The notes: generated by a model not told the origin, from the letters alone. Shown: positions 15,586-25,428, numbered from the stretch's first letter. The stretch: 44,109 nt of DNA from Planctomycetota bacterium (GCA_963204725.1 CAUJHH010000075.1:1-44109), one strand, 5' to 3'. Made by a program: numbers and translations.

Positions 15586-16604
15586 GGCGGCGCTGGGGAG
15601 AAGTGGGGCCGGTCGCCGATACAGTGCTTGGGGTGGATGGAGCCGAACGCATGGGACGGGTGTCGAGCCAATCCGGTGGTTTGCTTGGACGGCTTGAGGG
15701 TCTGGCGCACGCCGACTCCAGGACGTGGCTGCACATCGGTAGCGTCGTAGGCATGTTCGTTGTCGGTGCGGGCATCGGCCTCGCCGCCCTCTTCGCGCTC
15801 GGAAAGATGGAGGGCGCCGCGGCCTATCGCATGGCGAGCAGACCCCCCGCGGTGGCGTTCGAATGGCCCCGAATCGAAGACGGCACGAGCGATGCGACCT
15901 GGATGCCGGTCTCGCTTCGCCAGGATCTTGAGTCGCTGGCGATCGGAAAGATCACACACGACGATCCGCTGAGCGGCGAGTCGTTGGCACGGATTGGCGC
16001 GGCGCTCGATGAAACCGGGTGGTTCCAGGGCCATCCGCAGATCAAGCGAAGCTTTCGCGGAGAGCAGCCGATCATCTCGATCGGTGGCGCGTGGCGCGCG
16101 CCCGCCGCTGTGGTCAGATTCGACGGGCTCGACTATCTGGTGGCCCAGGGGGGCGTGCTGCTCCCGGCCCGATATAGCGCGGGCGCGTCCGGCATGCCCC
16201 TCGTGATCGGCGTCTCCGAACCCCCACCGACCCGTGAGCGAACCGGTGCGCTGGCGTTTGGAAAGGCGTGGCCGGGCAGCGAGGTCGGTCACGGGCTCGA
16301 ACTCCTGAAACTCTCCTCCATGCTTCCCTTCGCGAACCAGATCGCGGCTGTCGATGTCTCTCGCCACCGCGCGACCGGGCAGATCGAACTGGTGACCGAT
16401 CGCGGCACACGCGTGCTCTGGGGTGGTCCGCCCTCCAAGCCGCTGCCCGGCGAGATCCAGACCGAAGCGAAGGTCGCGCTGCTTCTCGACATCGTCCGGC
16501 GATTCGGGCGTGTGGACGCAGGCCAGAATCGGATCGAGATCTTCAGCGACCGGGTCGTGATCGATCGGACGGCGTCCGCTGTGGCTTCGGCACCGGAGTC
16601 ATGA
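15582..16604 (+). CDS. ftsQ: FtsQ-type cell division protein (DivIB-like)
   Basis: 340 residues: a ~48-residue cytoplasmic tail, one transmembrane segment (about 51-72, HIGSVVGMFVVGAGIGLAALFAL), then a soluble domain. The assignment rests mostly on topology and on its place after murC-murB-ddl, where ftsQ sits in many dcw clusters. The C-terminal part (ELLKLSSMLPFANQIAAVDV...IELVTDRGTRVLWGG...KVALLLDIVRRF) resembles the FtsQ beta domain. The ATG at 15582 overlaps the ddl stop. An ATG at 15651 with GGAG 8 nt upstream, preceded by a GATACAGT box, could be the true or a second start. No ftsA or ftsZ follows. Confidence 0.7.
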   Translation: MRRRWGEVGPVADTVLGVDGAERMGRVSSQSGGLLGRLEGLAHADSRTWLHIGSVVGMFVVGAGIGLAALFALGKMEGAAAYRMASRPPAVAFEWPRIEDGTSDATWMPVSLRQDLESLAIGKITHDDPLSGESLARIGAALDETGWFQGHPQIKRSFRGEQPIISIGGAWRAPAAVVRFDGLDYLVAQGGVLLPARYSAGASGMPLVIGVSEPPPTRERTGALAFGKAWPGSEVGHGLELLKLSSMLPFANQIAAVDVSRHRATGQIELVTDRGTRVLWGGPPSKPLPGEIQTEAKVALLLDIVRRFGRVDAGQNRIEIFSDRVVIDRTASAVASAPES

Positions 16605-17446
16605 TCGATCCGCTGGATCAGCACGTCGAACCGGATTCGCCGACGAGCGTGGACGGCCCCGTTCCGTTGGAGAATGCCGAACTCGACGCACTGCAGGACG
16701 CGTACCTCGCCAGCGACCGCGGCGCGGAGCGGCCATGGCCCCCCAAGCCGGGCGTCTTTGTCGTGATCTGGCCCGCATATCTGCTCGTCGGCGGCATCGC
16801 GGCGGCGAGCCCCTACCTGATGGCCCGGTACGTGGACGATTCGATCGCGCTCCCGGCCATCCGATTCTTGCTTGGGACTTTCGTCCTCGGGCTGACGATT
16901 CTGCTGCCCATGGTTCGGTTGTCACAGCGTCGCTCGACGGATCCGATCATCGAGGCGTCCATGGACGCGTTCTCGCTGCTCCTTCCCTTGCAGCCCCTGC
17001 TCTGGTTCATGGTGGTGCCGCCGATCGCGGTTCGCGCGTCACGGATACTGGCGATCGATCTGCACATGGCGTTCTGGACGATGCTTGTCGGCGCGTGGGT
17101 CGGTCTGACGCTCAGACACGAGCACCGAAGGGGAACGGGCGCGGACGCGATCAGGAGAATGTGCGCGATGGCCGGGATCGTCGCGGCGCAGACGCTCGGA
17201 CCGCTCGGCGTCCTGGTCGCCATCTCGCTCGGATTCGACGTCCCAGAGAGTTCGTGGATGCTCTCGCCGTGTGCCGGAGTGCTGGAACTGGCCTCTCGGC
17301 CCCGTGAGCCGGTCTCGGGCGAGGAGTGGCTGGGAGTGGGAGCCGTCGGGCTGGTCGCCGTTGGGGTGTGGTGGACCGTGCTCGCCGAGCGTCGTAGTGT
17401 CCTGTCAGGCGAGCGGCATCGGGATTCGTCCGTGGATGTCGCCTAG
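16601..17446 (+). CDS. Polytopic membrane protein, unknown function
   Basis: 281 residues whose ATG overlaps the ftsQ stop by 4 bp. The N-terminal ~45 residues are acidic and soluble. About six hydrophobic segments follow: [41 protein letters not shown], a Leu/Pro-rich one, [15 protein letters not shown], a [19 protein letters not shown] one and [22 protein letters not shown] recognise no domain. Translational coupling to ftsQ suggests an envelope role, but this is context only. Confidence 0.75.
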   Translation: MIDPLDQHVEPDSPTSVDGPVPLENAELDALQDAYLASDRGAERPWPPKPGVFVVIWPAYLLVGGIAAASPYLMARYVDDSIALPAIRFLLGTFVLGLTILLPMVRLSQRRSTDPIIEASMDAFSLLLPLQPLLWFMVVPPIAVRASRILAIDLHMAFWTMLVGAWVGLTLRHEHRRGTGADAIRRMCAMAGIVAAQTLGPLGVLVAISLGFDVPESSWMLSPCAGVLELASRPREPVSGEEWLGVGAVGLVAVGVWWTVLAERRSVLSGERHRDSSVDVA

Positions 17447-17523
17447 AAAGACTTGTGTGGTTTCGGGGCCGCCAGCCCGTCACGAGGCGTCGGCCCTTGT
17501 CTGTTTCGGAATCGGAGATCTCT

Positions 17524-17991
17524 ATGGACCTCATGACCCCGGAAGAACGCGTCCAGATGGAGATTCGTCTCAACGGGCTGTTGGCGAACCGGTCGGTCAT
17601 CTCCGAGAGGATCGCCGAGGCAAGAGCCCTCGGGGACCTCAAGGAGAACGCCGAGTACCACGCCGCCCGCGAGCAGCAGGGGATGGAAGAGGCCGAGATC
17701 CGGCGGCTCGAAGAGCGACTGGCCAAGGCCCACGTTGTCAGCACCGACCTCGGCAAGACAACGGGGCAGGTCTTCCTCGGAAGCACCGTGAAGCTGCGCG
17801 AGGTCGATTCGGGTGAGGAGGAGCTTTACAAGCTCGTCGGCGACGCACAGCCCGGCCTGGATTCGGAGATCACCGAGGTCACCGTCACCAGCCCCATGGG
17901 CGAAGCCCTCTTCAAGGCAAACGTCGGCGAAACGATCAATGTCCGGACCCGTCGGGGTCTCAAGGCGTTCGTGGTCGTTGAACTGGTGTGA
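17524..17991 (+). CDS. greA: Transcription elongation factor GreA
   Basis: 155 residues. The N-terminal coiled coil contains the family signature [30 protein letters not shown], with the acidic tip residues D and E of [10 protein letters not shown] that reach the polymerase active site. The C-terminal FKBP-like domain has [17 protein letters not shown] and [18 protein letters not shown]. It rescues backtracked RNA polymerase by stimulating transcript cleavage. The start has GGAG 6 nt upstream. It ends 21 bp from the convergent GH31 gene. Confidence 0.95.
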   Translation: MDLMTPEERVQMEIRLNGLLANRSVISERIAEARALGDLKENAEYHAAREQQGMEEAEIRRLEERLAKAHVVSTDLGKTTGQVFLGSTVKLREVDSGEEELYKLVGDAQPGLDSEITEVTVTSPMGEALFKANVGETINVRTRRGLKAFVVVELV

Positions 17992-18012
17992 GACAGCGTC
18001 CGATTCACTCGA

Positions 18013-20193
18013 TCATTTCGGTGCAGGCACAAGGAAAGTCTGGTCGCGGGAACCGTCACATCGGAACGTGTGGACGTGCTCCTCTGAAGTCGCCGCGCTC
18101 AGCACACGGATTCTGATCGTGCGAGGCAACTGGTGGAGATCTCCCTCCGTCACACGCACGCGAACGAGAACGCCATGTTCCTCCGGGGTTGCGTCAAGCG
18201 TCGTCAGCCGGAACCCGCCATTCAACTGATCGTGGCCGTCGCCCGCATCTTCATAGAGCGTGCCGCAGGCATGGCCCGAGGCGTCGGGATGGACCAGCAG
18301 CGTGAGCGGATCGAGAGGTCGCTCACCCGAGTGCTGGATCGAGGGCCCGATCGGGATGATCGAACCGGCCCGGAGAAACAGATCGGGCAACTCCGGGTCG
18401 TGCACCTCCACCAGATCAAACGGTGCCCAGTCGCCGCGCGGGAAGGGAGCGGTGCACGCGCCCTCCGGCGTCGTGCGGCAGCGCACGAGCACCCCGTCCC
18501 CGACCAGGAACGCATCGTCCACGCTCCTGAGCGCGGGATCGGCCGGATCCGCGAAAAACAGCGGGCGGATCGCTGGCACGCCACTCCGAGTCGCTTCGTG
18601 AATGAGCGTGTACCAGAGCGGCAGCATCCGATAGCGCCGCACGATCGCGCGCCGGCACGTCGCTTCCACGTGCGGGCCCCAGGACCACGGCTCGTGCTCG
18701 CGCGTCCAGACATCCGTGTGTGCGCGGCAGAACGGCAGCATCGCGCCGATCCCCATCCATCGGGCGAAGAGCGTCGAGCTCGCATTTCCCTCGAAGCCCC
18801 CGATATCCGGCCCGACGATCGGTTGGCCCGAGAGCCCGAGATTGAGGGCCATCGTGATCGACCAGCCCAGATGCTCCCATGTTGAGGAGTTGTCGCCGGT
18901 CCAGGTCGCCGCGAGCCGATGCCCACCGAGGAATGCTGCGCGCGTGAGGATGAAGGGGCGCTTGCCCGGGCGGAGCCGCTCGACGCCCTCGCGCGTGGCG
19001 CGAACCATCAGCGTGCCGTACGCATTGTGGATCCGGGCGTGCGTGGTCGGGCCGCCCAGTTCCGGATCCGCATCGTGGATGTTGTCCTCCGGCATCGTCC
19101 GGCCGGGCCCGTCGAAGATCGCCGGCTCGTTCATGTCGTTCCAGAAACCGTCCGCGCCGAGTTCGACGAAGGGCTTGTACAACGAACCCCACCACGCGCG
19201 AACGCGAGACGAGGCGAAATCCGGGAAGGCGCACGCGCCCGGCCAGACCTGACCGTGGTACTCCGCGCCGACACAGTCCTTCACAAAGACGCCGTGCTCT
19301 CGTCCCGAGGCATAAGCGTGGTACGCCGGATCGACCTTCAGACCCGGATCGATCATGAGTACCGCGCGAAGCGAGCACGCGTGCAGGCGATCAATGAGCA
19401 AGCCCGGTTCCGGAAACGTCTTCGGATCGAAGGTGAAGCTGCGGTTCCCATCCATGTAGTGGATGTCGAGCCAGACGACATCGCACGGGATTCGCCGCGT
19501 GCGCATCTCATCAGCGATCCGCAAGACTTCCGTATCGGGGACATACGAGTACCGTGACTGGTGAAACCCAAGGGCCCAGAGGGGAGGCAGCGCGATGCGG
19601 CCCACCAACTCGCCGAGCGCCGAGAGGACCTCCGCAGGTGTCTCCCGCTCGATCACGTACACAGAAAGCGCCGCGTCCTCGGCGTGCACGACGATGCGCG
19701 AGTCCATGCACGCCACACGGCATCGCGCTGTGGTGTCCCACAAGACTCCGAAGCTCGTGCCATCGGCGCGCATCCCGAGGATCCAAGGGTGGGATTGGTA
19801 CAGCGATGGCGTGGTCTGGTCGTACGCGTAGTGGTCCGCGTTCCACATCGTCACACGCCGTCCGTTGCGCCGGAGTGGACCCGCGCTCTCGCCCAGTCCA
19901 TAGAGATCGGTGCCCGCTTCAAGACCGATCGTGAACGAACGGCGCGCCTTGCCGCGACGACGGGCGGTGCGCCAGCGGACATCGAGCGTCGTCACGCCGG
20001 TGCCATCGCCAAGATCCGGCGTCGGCTGCAGAAGGCAGAACGACGGCCGCGAATGGAGCCCCTGATTGAATGGATCGTCGAACCGAACGATGCGATGGCC
20101 GACGAGGATCGGCTTCGAGCCGATCCCGCGGTGGCGTCGCAGGTCGCGGGACGAGAGTGGAGCGTGGGCGGTAATGATCGATTGGGCGTCCAT
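18013..20193 (-). CDS. GH31 family alpha-glucosidase
   Basis: 726 residues, no signal peptide visible, so probably cytoplasmic. The GH31 barrel has PPLWALGFHQSRYSY, the DVVWLDIHYMD strand and the nucleophile D353 in GFWNDMNEP. Acid/base D lies in TWTGDNSSTWEHL, and QPIVGPDIGGFEGN follows. A beta-sandwich N-terminal domain (DLYGLGES) and two C-terminal beta domains (GTLYEDAGDG) are typical. It releases alpha-linked glucose, and its neighbourhood with GH63 and debranching genes suggests alpha-glucan use. It is divergent from the lipoprotein gene at 20326; the promoter region is 20194-20325. Confidence 0.93.
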   Translation of the reverse strand: MDAQSIITAHAPLSSRDLRRHRGIGSKPILVGHRIVRFDDPFNQGLHSRPSFCLLQPTPDLGDGTGVTTLDVRWRTARRRGKARRSFTIGLEAGTDLYGLGESAGPLRRNGRRVTMWNADHYAYDQTTPSLYQSHPWILGMRADGTSFGVLWDTTARCRVACMDSRIVVHAEDAALSVYVIERETPAEVLSALGELVGRIALPPLWALGFHQSRYSYVPDTEVLRIADEMRTRRIPCDVVWLDIHYMDGNRSFTFDPKTFPEPGLLIDRLHACSLRAVLMIDPGLKVDPAYHAYASGREHGVFVKDCVGAEYHGQVWPGACAFPDFASSRVRAWWGSLYKPFVELGADGFWNDMNEPAIFDGPGRTMPEDNIHDADPELGGPTTHARIHNAYGTLMVRATREGVERLRPGKRPFILTRAAFLGGHRLAATWTGDNSSTWEHLGWSITMALNLGLSGQPIVGPDIGGFEGNASSTLFARWMGIGAMLPFCRAHTDVWTREHEPWSWGPHVEATCRRAIVRRYRMLPLWYTLIHEATRSGVPAIRPLFFADPADPALRSVDDAFLVGDGVLVRCRTTPEGACTAPFPRGDWAPFDLVEVHDPELPDLFLRAGSIIPIGPSIQHSGERPLDPLTLLVHPDASGHACGTLYEDAGDGHDQLNGGFRLTTLDATPEEHGVLVRVRVTEGDLHQLPRTIRIRVLSAATSEEHVHTFRCDGSRDQTFLVPAPK

Positions 20194-20325
20194 GCCGGAG
20201 ATCTGTCGGAACGTTGTGCGTCGAAGGGGATTGGGTATGCTTGGGGCCAGTCGAAGGCTGAAAGCCCACGGGCCGGAATCCGAGAAAGTGATCCGCCCAT
20301 ATCGGGCGGAATGGGAGTTCAGGTT

Positions 20326-21141
20326 ATGCAGAACGCATTCCGAGTGTTCGGGCTGGCCCTGTCGCCGCTGGCGATCACCTTGCTCGCGGGGTGCAACGGA
20401 CTGTCGCCTCTCGTGGAGCGGCGTGTCACGCTCGAGTTCCCGCCCGCCGCAGGCGCGCCTGTCGAAATCCGGACGGCCAACGGGGGAATCTCGCTTGGCC
20501 AGGGCGACCCGGACAAAGTGGTGGTGAACGCCGTCATCAAGGCCAGAACGCAGGAACGAGCCGATGCCACGATCGTCACCGCGACGGTGGACACGAACGG
20601 CACGCTGGTCATCGCGCCGCAGTGGCCGGGCGAGCGGATGGGGAACGAGGGGTGCTCGCTGGACGTTCTGGCGTCGTATTCGGGCGCGTTCGTCCTCGAT
20701 TCGTCGAATGGTGCGATCTCCGTGAACGGGGTTTCCGGCTCGATGCGGGCATCGACCTCAAACGGATCAATCAAGATCTCGGCCTTCACGGGGCCGCTGG
20801 ACACCTCGACATCCAACGGAAGCGTCACGATCGTGGGAGCGACCGAGGGCGTTGCTGTGCGGACGTCCAACGGGGGCGTCAAGGTGTCGCTCGGCGCGAC
20901 CGCCCCGGGGCCGGTTGCGATCACAACATCCAACGGCTCGATCAATCTCGAAGTCGGGGCGGGATTCGCCGGGTCGCTGAGCGCGACCACCAGCAACGGC
21001 TCGGTTTCCATCGGCGCCCCAAACGCCTCGGATGTAAGGGTCTCCAAGGGCAAGGGCTCCGCCACCTTCGGGCCAGCGGGCGCAGGCGCACCGTCAACAC
21101 TCACCTCGTCGAACGGCTCCATCGTCGTGCGAGGCGGCTGA
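20326..21141 (+). CDS. Lipoprotein with DUF4097-type repetitive beta structure
   Basis: 271 residues. A lipoprotein signal (LALSPLAITLLAGC, lipobox LAGC) is at the N-terminus. From residue ~45 a series of near-identical short motifs recurs: TANGGIS, SSNGAIS, TSNGSIK, TSNGSVT, TSNGGVK, TSNGSIN, TSNGSVS, SSNGSIV, each about 20-24 residues apart. This is the pattern of DUF4097/beta-helix-like adhesion domains. Function is unknown; surface or periplasmic location is expected. Start ATG 20326 has GGGAG 9 nt upstream; an ATG at 20311 is an alternative. It ends at a strong bidirectional terminator. Confidence 0.85.
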   Translation: MQNAFRVFGLALSPLAITLLAGCNGLSPLVERRVTLEFPPAAGAPVEIRTANGGISLGQGDPDKVVVNAVIKARTQERADATIVTATVDTNGTLVIAPQWPGERMGNEGCSLDVLASYSGAFVLDSSNGAISVNGVSGSMRASTSNGSIKISAFTGPLDTSTSNGSVTIVGATEGVAVRTSNGGVKVSLGATAPGPVAITTSNGSINLEVGAGFAGSLSATTSNGSVSIGAPNASDVRVSKGKGSATFGPAGAGAPSTLTSSNGSIVVRGG

Positions 21142-21175
21142 CCGGGGCAGCAATCACCGATTGGTACGAAAGAAA

Positions 21176-21206
21176 CGGGCGGACGACCAGGTTGGTCATC
21201 CGCCCG
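21176..21206. terminator. Bidirectional hairpin terminator
   Basis: CGGGCGGACGACCA pairs with TGGTCATCCGCCCG across a 3-nt loop (14 bp, one mismatch) between two convergent genes. No long T-run follows. Confidence 0.7.
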
Positions 21207-21237
21207 CTCCGCAATTCAAAGGTGTCGCTCCGACGGA

Positions 21238-23583
21238 TCAGCAGCCGGTGCCGAACGCGTCGAGGAAGTCCAGGAAGTCCAGCACGTCGATCACCGTATC
21301 GGCGTTGAAATCGGCGTCGGACGCGCTGCCGCACGGCGCGGGCTGGCCCTCGCAGTTGCCGAAATCATCGAGGAAATCGAGGAAGTCGAGCACGTCGGCC
21401 GTGGTGTCGCCGTTGTAGTCCGCCGGGCACGCCGGGGGCGGCTCGCACTGGATGGTGACGACCTTGAAGTCGTCAACCGCGGCCTCCACGATCGAGCCCG
21501 AGCCAAGGTCCGAGGCGCGGAAGCGGACGCGGACCGTCGAAGTCGGCAGAACAAAGTCACTGATCTTGAACTCGTGGTAGTACCAGCCGCCCGAGGCCTC
21601 GGGCCCGGAGGGGCCGACCGTCTCGACATTCACCCAGGTCGAGCCATTGTTCGAGACCTGGATGACAAACGTGTCGTTGTTGGGATCGGAGCCGGCGTTG
21701 TTGGAGTACCAGCGCCAGTAGGAGACCACAGCATTCGCCTCGCCCGCGACGTTCAGCACCGGGCTCACGAGCGTCGTCGTGCCGCCATCGACGTCATTGT
21801 CGCCGACCGCGCCGCCGACGCTCCCCTGGCCGGTGACGAAGCAGATCGTGCCCGGCGCGGGCGTGTGATCGTCCTCGGGCTGGGCCGCCGTGCCGTTCGG
21901 ATCCACACGCGTCCAGATGCCCGTCGTGGCGTTGTCGCCGGTGGCGCCGACCGTCCAACCAAGGTTGGTCTGGAAAGTGTCCTCGAAGATCGTTGACGAA
22001 CCGGTCGCCACCACGGCGCCGACGTCATCTGTGGTGTACGTGCTGCCATCGGTCGCCGCGGCGTAGACGCTGTAGGTCACCGCGTCGAAGCAGTCGAACG
22101 CCGGGAGGACACCCCTCCACGAATCATCGGGCTGCTGGTTCATGGAGACCTGCTGCACCGCGCCCGCGTTGACGCTGTATCGCAGCGCGACGCTTGACGT
22201 GTTCAGCTCCTCGCCGGAGATCTCGTCGATCGTCGCAACGATGCTCGTCGACTGGCCGGGGACCAGTGTTTCCGGCGCGCTCACGAACTGCACGTCCAGC
22301 GTCGGGAATGGGTTGTCGCCCTCGCCGAGCACGAACAGGCCTCGCTCGATGTCGGAAACGATGATCGTTCCCGACGGGAAGTAGGGGTACACGCTCCATG
22401 CGCCATTAAAAGATGCCGAATCGCTGCCGGGATACGTGTCAAAGTACGCGATCTCGACCGGCGCGATCGGATTCGACGCGTCGAAGATGCGGAGGCCAGA
22501 GCGGTAGTTAGACTCGTAGATCTTGTTGTTCTTGGTATACAGGTTGTGATCGATCGCCGCCTTGCCGCTCGTGAACGATGTGACGAGCGAAGGGCTCGAC
22601 GGATTCGCAAGCGAGAAGATGCGCGTCGTGGTGACAGAGACCGTCGAGCCCTCGTCGAGCTCGTCATCCATGTAGAGATACTGGCGATCCTCTGAGAGCC
22701 AACCCTGGTGGCAGTAGGAAACGCCGGGGTAGGACGTTCCCCCGAGGCGAACCATGCTCGACTTGTTGGTCACGTCGACGACATCAACGCCAGCTCCGCC
22801 GCTGAAGCAATACGCGATCTCACGGCCCGCGAGCGGCCCGGACGTGTACGTCACGACCTGTGCGTCGTGCACGTAGCGAGTCGACCAGGAGCCCACGATC
22901 ACAGGATCGGCGGGATTGGCGGTGGAAACCGCGACGAGCCCGCCGTTGGAGATGTTCGCGCCGACCAGATAGAGGTAGCCGGAGTCCGGGTTGGCCACAA
23001 TGTTGTGGGTCGACGTGTGTCCGAGCTGCGTCTTGTTCTGCACGAGCGTCACGACGCCGCTGTCGATATTGGCCATGTTGATGACCTGGATACCCAGACC
23101 ACCCTCGCTGACGCCATACGCATACGTGCCGATCACCTTGATGTCGTGCCAGAGGCTGGTGGCCCCGGGAATGAACGCCACGATCTGCGCGTTGGTGGGA
23201 TCGGTGACTTCGACGAACCCGAACCCCTTCTCCAATCCGATGATCGCGTACTCGCGCCCGGAGGGTGAGGTGTATCCCCAGCAATCGGCGCCGGAGCCGT
23301 TCCCGCCTGCGAAGCTGTTCAGCGGGATCCACGATCCGAGTTGCACGCCGGACGCTTCAAACGTGTCGCGTCCCGTTCCCGTCTGGCCGCCGCTCGAGGA
23401 TTCGAACGCGTTCAGGAGCGCCGCTCGGTACGGGCTTGCGAAGACCGGACCCTTGAAATCTGCAAGCTTGCGCCAATCCTCGTCTGCGTTTGAGGTGAAC
23501 GCGAGCGACGTGAGCAGCGATCCGGCCAGCAAAAGGCGGATCGCCTTCCCGTTGCGTAAAAACGCGGGACATCCGTGGTTCAT
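21238..23583 (-). CDS. Secreted choice-of-anchor-B (LVIVD-repeat) protein with dockerin-like C-terminus
   Basis: 781 residues. Signal peptide at 1-33 (IRLLLAGSLLTSLAFTSNA). The main body has LVIVD-type repeats (GFGFVEVTDPTNAQIVAFIPG; LGIQVINMANIDSGVV; GVDVVDVTNKSSMVRL; GLRIFDASNPIAPVEI) forming a probable beta-propeller, found in secreted planctomycete and marine bacterial proteins. A jelly-roll-like region (IFEDTFQTNLGWTVG...) follows. The C-terminus has two EF-hand-like repeats, DYNGDTTADVLDFLDFLDDFG and DFNADTVIDVLDFLDFLDAFG, ending GTGC. These dockerin-like calcium sites are a Phycisphaerae hallmark and may serve anchoring. Binding partner is unknown. Confidence 0.88.
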   Translation of the reverse strand: MNHGCPAFLRNGKAIRLLLAGSLLTSLAFTSNADEDWRKLADFKGPVFASPYRAALLNAFESSSGGQTGTGRDTFEASGVQLGSWIPLNSFAGGNGSGADCWGYTSPSGREYAIIGLEKGFGFVEVTDPTNAQIVAFIPGATSLWHDIKVIGTYAYGVSEGGLGIQVINMANIDSGVVTLVQNKTQLGHTSTHNIVANPDSGYLYLVGANISNGGLVAVSTANPADPVIVGSWSTRYVHDAQVVTYTSGPLAGREIAYCFSGGAGVDVVDVTNKSSMVRLGGTSYPGVSYCHQGWLSEDRQYLYMDDELDEGSTVSVTTTRIFSLANPSSPSLVTSFTSGKAAIDHNLYTKNNKIYESNYRSGLRIFDASNPIAPVEIAYFDTYPGSDSASFNGAWSVYPYFPSGTIIVSDIERGLFVLGEGDNPFPTLDVQFVSAPETLVPGQSTSIVATIDEISGEELNTSSVALRYSVNAGAVQQVSMNQQPDDSWRGVLPAFDCFDAVTYSVYAAATDGSTYTTDDVGAVVATGSSTIFEDTFQTNLGWTVGATGDNATTGIWTRVDPNGTAAQPEDDHTPAPGTICFVTGQGSVGGAVGDNDVDGGTTTLVSPVLNVAGEANAVVSYWRWYSNNAGSDPNNDTFVIQVSNNGSTWVNVETVGPSGPEASGGWYYHEFKISDFVLPTSTVRVRFRASDLGSGSIVEAAVDDFKVVTIQCEPPPACPADYNGDTTADVLDFLDFLDDFGNCEGQPAPCGSASDADFNADTVIDVLDFLDFLDAFGTGC

Positions 23584-23759
23584 TGAACTCTCCGTGCCCC
23601 CACGACGAGTGTGTGAACGGTTGCGACAGCCGAAACGAAACCTGTTTGAATTCGTAACGTACCAGAGAGGAACGTACCCTACAAGGGGTCGAAGCACCCA
23701 TACGGCAGGGTTTGTTCGGGGATCCCATCGACCCTGCAAACAAATTGGGAGAGCAAGAA

Positions 23760-24626
23760 GTGGCGATTCAGGCGTCCCGATTCCGGCTGGGCCTTGTTTC
23801 CGGCGCAGTGGTCAGTACTTTGGTTGGTCTTTGGGCGGCAGGTCAGAATGTACCGACTGGCTCTGAACCCGTCCTCGAGACGCCCCAGCTTCACTTCCTC
23901 GTGATCGATGACCGCTTCGTGCCCCACGTGCGTGTCGAATGGCCCGGTGCCGACGGAGAGCACATTTCCTACGAATCCGACCAGCCGTACGTTGCTCCTG
24001 CGATGAAGACGGACCTCGGCGGCAATCTGCAGTGCTACGTCGCGCTCGGCGGCACCCGACTCGACAAGCAGGCCGGCGATCCGGATGGAGCCATCGTCCG
24101 CGTAGGCTTCTACAAACGCGATACGAGCAAGCCCTTGTTCGAGGGGATGGAGCACAACGATCTCATTCGGATCACGCTCACAAACGTCGTCTTCGACAAG
24201 CCTGCAATCGCGACCGCGGACTCCGGCCTGCAGCACCTCAAGTTCTCGCAGGACGGCCTCGCCGAATGCGGACTCGCCGGCGCAGCGTTCGAACTCTTCA
24301 ACACCGTCAGCGCGACCGATAATCTGCGCGGCATCATCACCTCGAGCAACGGCAGACTTGGCGCCCTCTCGAACGCGGGCGCCGCATTTCGGATCACGCA
24401 CGAAGCCGACGGCTCGTTCACGCTCGAAGCAGAATTCCCGTATGAACTGCTGCGGCACGTGCAGGATCCGTGGCAGCTGACGAAGCCCGGCACCTTCCTT
24501 GAACCCCTGCACTTCCACATCGAATTCGAAGCCGTGCCACTCCTGCGGGTGCCCGACGCGCTCCGGCCGATCCCCGTGGGCGACGCGGGCGAGACCTTGC
24601 CTCAGTCTAAGTCGCTGCCAGATTGA
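23760..24626 (+). CDS. Secreted hypothetical protein
   Basis: 288 residues from GTG 23760, which has GGGAGAG 7 nt upstream and gives a signal peptide at once (FRLGLVSGAVVSTLVGLWAAG). An ATG at 23712 would add 16 residues before the signal. The mature part looks beta-rich, with LHFLVIDDRFVPHVRVEWPG and several aromatic strands, ending in LEPLHFHIEFEAVPL. I recognise no family. It is divergent from the LVIVD protein gene across 176 bp, which carries their promoters, and both encode exported proteins. Confidence 0.65.
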   Translation: MAIQASRFRLGLVSGAVVSTLVGLWAAGQNVPTGSEPVLETPQLHFLVIDDRFVPHVRVEWPGADGEHISYESDQPYVAPAMKTDLGGNLQCYVALGGTRLDKQAGDPDGAIVRVGFYKRDTSKPLFEGMEHNDLIRITLTNVVFDKPAIATADSGLQHLKFSQDGLAECGLAGAAFELFNTVSATDNLRGIITSSNGRLGALSNAGAAFRITHEADGSFTLEAEFPYELLRHVQDPWQLTKPGTFLEPLHFHIEFEAVPLLRVPDALRPIPVGDAGETLPQSKSLPD

Positions 24627-24650
24627 GACTTGGGGACGCCGGCCGCGAGT

Positions 24651-24658
24651 GGTACACT
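24651..24658 (+). promoter_or_regulatory. GGTACACT (-10-like box) before the sigma-factor gene
   Basis: TTGGGG, then 17 nt, then TACACT (24653-24658), about 84 bp upstream of the start at 24742. The GGTACANT octamer recurs elsewhere in this window. Confidence 0.45.
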
Positions 24659-24741
24659 GAAAGTGGCGATCACAGGACGATTCCGCGCGCCGGGAGAGCG
24701 TGCATCGATCTTGCTGTCGCCGGAAGAAGCCCCTCCCTCCA

Positions 24742-25428
24742 ATGACGCAGCAAACCAAACAGGACGTCTTTCCGCCCACCATGAGCACGTGGATCGCTCA
24801 GCGCATGGGCGATGGCGCGGAAGGCCGCAGCGAGGTCAATCGCCACATCATGGCGGTCTACGACTGGCCACTGCGTGTGTACTTCATGGGAACGTCCGAG
24901 CGTTGGCTCGGCGAGCCCGAGGATGTCGTAAGCGGATTCTTCGCAGATCGACTCGGGCGATCGGAGTTCCTGCACGAGTGGCGGGCGAGCGGGATGCGTC
25001 TTCGGCGCTGGCTCATGAACGCCTTCTGCTTCTATCTCATGGAGCTCCGCCGCTCGAGGGCCCGAGATCGGCGTGCCGGAGAGCTCGATCGCGAGCCGAT
25101 CGTCTTCAACGGAAGCCCGGAAGTGGCGATCGATCGCGCGTTCCGCGTCTCTCTGGTGCGTGAGGCGCTCCGACTCGCGCAAGAGACGTGCGAGGAGGCA
25201 GGACTCGCCGAGCACTGGAGCATCTTCGTCTCTCACTACCTCGCTGGGCGAGACTACGCGGATCTTTCCAAGGAGTTCGTGGTGACGCCGGAACGTGCCG
25301 CGGTCATGGCGCGAACCGCCGCACGGAAGTTCCGTGGCGCTGTCCGTGAGCTGCTCGCCGGCGACGGAACGCCCGACCAAGAGGTCGACCAGGAGATCCT
25401 GGCGCTCATTGAGGAGCCGACGTCATGA
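24742..25428 (+). CDS. ECF-like sigma-70 family protein
   Basis: 228 residues. Region 2 runs from AVYDWPLRVYFMG through EDVVSGFFADRLGRSEFLHEWRASGMRLRRWLMNAFCFYLMELRRSR, close to the sigma region 2 helix set (DCVSGFF, RLRRWL). Region 4 is DYADLSKEFVVTPERAAVMARTAARKFRGAVRELL, the -35-recognition helix-turn-helix. This form is common in planctomycetes. Its stop overlaps the next ORF (ATGA), so the pair is translationally coupled as a sigma factor and possible modulator. Start ATG 24742 is assigned on domain position; no clear Shine-Dalgarno. Confidence 0.8.
   Translation: MTQQTKQDVFPPTMSTWIAQRMGDGAEGRSEVNRHIMAVYDWPLRVYFMGTSERWLGEPEDVVSGFFADRLGRSEFLHEWRASGMRLRRWLMNAFCFYLMELRRSRARDRRAGELDREPIVFNGSPEVAIDRAFRVSLVREALRLAQETCEEAGLAEHWSIFVSHYLAGRDYADLSKEFVVTPERAAVMARTAARKFRGAVRELLAGDGTPDQEVDQEILALIEEPTS

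Noticed and set aside
20700..21130. CRISPR-like repeat array in the DUF4097 lipoprotein
   Set aside because: Recurring TCNAACGGN segments encode protein repeats (SNGS); spacing varies and there are no cas genes.
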